Both the position numbers and the translations under genes were made by a program. From Anas platyrhynchos (lineage: Eukaryota; Chordata; Aves; Anseriformes; Anatidae), in NCBI RefSeq assembly GCF_047663525.1, contig NC_092600.1:1360001-1424000 (forward strand): a stretch of 64,000 bases of DNA, given 5' to 3'. Below are positions 61,419 through 64,000 of this stretch, piece after piece (position 1 is the stretch's first letter; every line of letters starts with the position of its first letter). Under the pieces are notes generated by a model, which saw only the letters and a program-made list of their open reading frames with translations, made no database searches and was not told where the DNA came from.

Positions 61419-63297
61419 CTGAAAAAAAAAAAATTACAAGTTAAAGCACATGCTAGTGTCTGAACCCAAATCTATTCTCAAGCCCTCTGCACACAAGAGA
61501 GTTTATAGAACCCTGCATCTTATTAACTACACAGACTGGAGGGAATGAACTACCTCCACGAACTTTTTTCTACACTTCTGACCAACTGTAACCAAGGGGA
61601 ATGGAACAGATCAAATACTCAGCCATAAACTCTTCCAATCAGTGCAGCAGAAATACATGAGTGAGTAAATATTCCTATTCACCCCCACGCCTTTGATGCT
61701 GATAAGCCATGTTCGTAGTTTCTGAAAGGGGAGAGACCAGGCTTGCAGCAGTGCATCATGTAATTACACTGTTAGGTTGGACAGCATAGCTAACAAAAGC
61801 ACAGTCAAAAAGAAATCCCATACCTGTGGAACCCTTTGACAGTAATTTCTATTGGGAGAATTGCTGCCTGTTGAATGAAAGGCACCAACACTAGTAGAGC
61901 ACTTAAGTTCACTATGCCAATGGCAAATGCAATGATTTTGCTTTCACTCTATTCTAATTTAAAAATCTAACAAATGGCAAGCTTGATACCGAAGTTTAAA
62001 TCAAATCTGCAGTTAAAGTCACTGGTCTCTGTCACACCTCTTAATCCAGCAAATAGTTTTTAACAGCACTGTTACAAGGATGTCTCCCAAAATCTTAAGT
62101 TTCTACAGAAAAAAATTAAGATATATTGTATTTACAAATCCAAGTCCTAGCCTAAAAATACTAGGTGTGAAGTGACCATGCTAACACTAATGCTGTCTAT
62201 TTCTACTCAGGCACAGCTGAGTTTTTTTTGCTTGAAATTTAAAATGTCAGCTGGGGACAGCCGGGGACATCCGCATGTCATTTTCACAGCCACCATCGTT
62301 CCATGGCACTGAATAAATCTTTTCTTATTTTTTCTCACAACCCATCCAAAAGAGTATTTTGACTATATTTTCTCATTTCTTACAGTATCAGTACATGTAT
62401 ATATCATTTTTGTCTTTTTTCCCCCTAGAAATGTTTTGCTTTCTCCCTGCCTCTAAGTTTTAAAAATAATACACCAGCCTTTCTTGCTTCTGTAGGCAGA
62501 GGTCCATGCCCAGCAGGACCCTTTCTTTGGATCTGAACTCCTAAAATACAAACCAGCGCTGATCAGTCACATCCTGCCTTTCTCTGTGTGATCCAGTGGA
62601 GGGGAGCAGAGAAGATCTTTTAGCAACCTAGATATGCACGCTGTTACTATGGAAAATAAATTAAAATAGAAAAGCACACTTCTGATCACCTGCTGCTTGT
62701 GTCGCATGCACAACTCACCAGAGGGCACCAGCGAGCTTCTCTCACCCATGTGACTACGTGGTCACTGCCTCTTCCTTCAGCACAAAAAAAAAAAAACAAA
62801 ACAAACCTCACACTGCCTAATTCTCAAGTCCCTGTTTCCCTCTTCTCACTGGTCATGCTCACACCAAACCCACATTTTAGAGAATATCGATTTTTCAAAG
62901 CAGCACCTAAAGAACTTCATCCTGGAGAGGAACATTGCTATGCTGACTGTAGGGCTGGCTTCACCTGGATAAATGTTTTATGAAGATCAGATCATTGTTA
63001 CTGCTCAACACACAACCACATTTTGATCCAATACAGTGGCTCTGCCAGAGAGAGACATCCTTGGGTGTGCAATCTTTATTCTCCTTTATTAAAATAACAG
63101 TCCCAGCATATAACTACATAAATAGGACAGAACGACAAAAAAGCTCTGTCCTCGTCAAGTGAGGGGATCAAAATCCATTTCAGCATAAAAAGCTAAATTT
63201 ACTACAAATAAATTCAGTATAAGTGACAAAAATGAGTTGGGGAGAGAAAAGTGGAGAGAAAAAAAAAGAGTACATGTTTCTGCACTACACAACTTAC
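61419..63297 (-). other. NDFIP1: NDFIP1 intron
   Basis: A 1,879-bp phase-0 GT-AG intron. It is AT-rich, with a short A run near 62,785 and no recognisable repeat or gene. Confidence 0.9.
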
Positions 63298-63422
63298 CCT
63301 GACAATAAGGATCCACTTGATAAGAGACAGACCAAACCCAGAAATGGCCCCGTATCTTCCTGCAGCTGAAGTAGTCAGACAGAAAGACAGGAAAAATCCA
63401 ATCCAGTTGAAGAGGAATGCCA
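63298..63422 (-). CDS. NDFIP1: NDFIP1 internal coding exon (first and second membrane segments)
   Basis: A 125-nt exon on the - strand, with acceptor CTTTCTCAG at the high end and donor AGG|GTAAGT at the low end. It completes a split Met codon and encodes 41 residues, beginning AFLFNWIGFFLSFCLTTSAA and ending KWILIVR. These are two hydrophobic helices around the loop GRYGAISGFG, practically identical to mammalian NDFIP1. It is the most diagnostic NDFIP1 exon in the window. Confidence 0.97.
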
Positions 63423-63603
63423 CTGAGAAAGCAAGAGAAAAGCAGATGATCAAGCCCTCTTTATATACCAAGGAAAAAAAATCAAACCCTTAAAATTGGC
63501 ACACACAGGTTTTTCACAGTGCTACATAAACCTAAGTGTGAAAATAACTATTTTGGGTTCTGAAACAGTCTGGGAAAAAAATAAAGTTTCACCATGTACT
63601 TAC
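63423..63603 (-). other. NDFIP1: NDFIP1 intron (short)
   Basis: A 181-bp phase-1 GT-AG intron with donor A|GTAAGT at 63,603 and acceptor at 63,423-63,424. Confidence 0.92.
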
Positions 63604-63691
63604 TGAAGAAAGTTAGCATGAAAATGCCATCATTCCCTATCCTCAGCTGGTCAGTGTCGTCAAAGTCATCCCGTGTCACAAAGTCATCCTC
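63604..63691 (-). CDS. NDFIP1: NDFIP1 internal coding exon (acidic linker before the first membrane segment)
   Basis: An 88-nt exon on the - strand after the acceptor TTTGCAG. It encodes 29 residues starting EDDFVTRDDFDDTDQ and ending GIFMLTFF, plus the first base of the split Met codon. In NDFIP1 this acidic cytoplasmic stretch links the PPxY-containing N-terminal region to the membrane domain. The N-terminal exons with the start codon and the NEDD4-binding PPxY motifs are not in the window, so the gene is partial (127 C-terminal residues of about 220). Confidence 0.95.
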
Positions 63692-64000
63692 CTGCAAATC
63701 AAAAGGGGAAAAGAATGGGTGGATTTCAGTCAGTTCAATCCATACAGCAACCCCTCACCTGCACCTGCTTCTTCAAGATAGCAAACTGCACAGCCCTCAA
63801 AAAGCAATGCACATTGGAAGGCTACAAAATGCTTAGTTTACGTTTAAGGAAAGCCCCCTCAGGGAAATATATGACTAAATATCAAAAGGCTACAAATGCA
63901 AGCAGGAAAAAATCCCAAGGATAGGATGCAGGCATCACATATTAAGTCATTGGCATTATTTTTATTTATTTGTTTGTTTGAAGATAGTCAAGACTGCAAG
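63692..64000 (-). other. NDFIP1: NDFIP1 intron, cut by the window end
   Basis: No further NDFIP1 exon is found up to position 64,000. The sequence is AT-rich with no other feature. Confidence 0.85.

Overview
The window is nuclear DNA from a vertebrate, most likely a bird. It holds two protein-coding genes that I recognise, in convergent orientation: SPRY4 on the + strand (promoter near 26.5 kb, single coding exon 36,963-37,862) and the 3' half of NDFIP1 on the - strand (last four coding exons between 60,639 and 63,691). From general knowledge, mammals have the same order (FGF1, SPRY4, then NDFIP1 facing it). A bird is suggested by the short distances (about 16 kb between the two 3' ends), by the absence of any recognisable SINE/L1 or long LINE copies, by the CpG-rich SPRY4 promoter and by the SPRY4 sequence. 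I cannot fix the species. No FGF1 exon is visible, so it would lie to the left of position 1.

Layout. 1-25,950: intergenic DNA upstream of SPRY4, with no gene I can support; it holds homopolymer runs, two unusual palindrome clusters (12.63-12.71 kb and 17.97-18.05 kb), a small orphan CpG cluster (about 22.04-22.24 kb) and an AT-rich block that looks like an enhancer (10.64-11.47 kb). 25,950-26,900: SPRY4 CpG island, with four copies of a TATA-like CCATTCATA(A/G)A motif and a predicted non-coding first exon ending at a splice donor at 26,655/26,656. 26,656-36,916: intron 1. 36,917-about 41,080: coding exon and 3' UTR. About 41,100-57,295: intergenic, GC-rich, with several simple repeats. About 57,296-64,000: NDFIP1 3' UTR exon, four coding exons and their introns; this end is clearly AT-rich. 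The upstream NDFIP1 exons (start codon and PPxY motifs) are outside the window.

The two genes are not known to act in one pathway. SPRY4 is a feedback inhibitor of receptor tyrosine kinase/Ras-ERK signalling. NDFIP1 is a three-pass Golgi/endosomal adaptor that recruits and activates NEDD4-family ubiquitin ligases. They are neighbours by conserved synteny.

No novel multi-gene system is visible. The observations most worth checking are the TATA-like repeat array in the SPRY4 promoter, a 17-codon upstream ORF formed across the SPRY4 exon 1/exon 2 junction and ending just before the main start codon, a six-tract G-quadruplex motif 30 nt inside intron 1, and an NDFIP1 splice donor only 2 nt after the stop codon, which implies an intron in the 3' UTR. 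The many other open frames of 60-225 codons look like chance readings of GC-rich or repetitive non-coding DNA.
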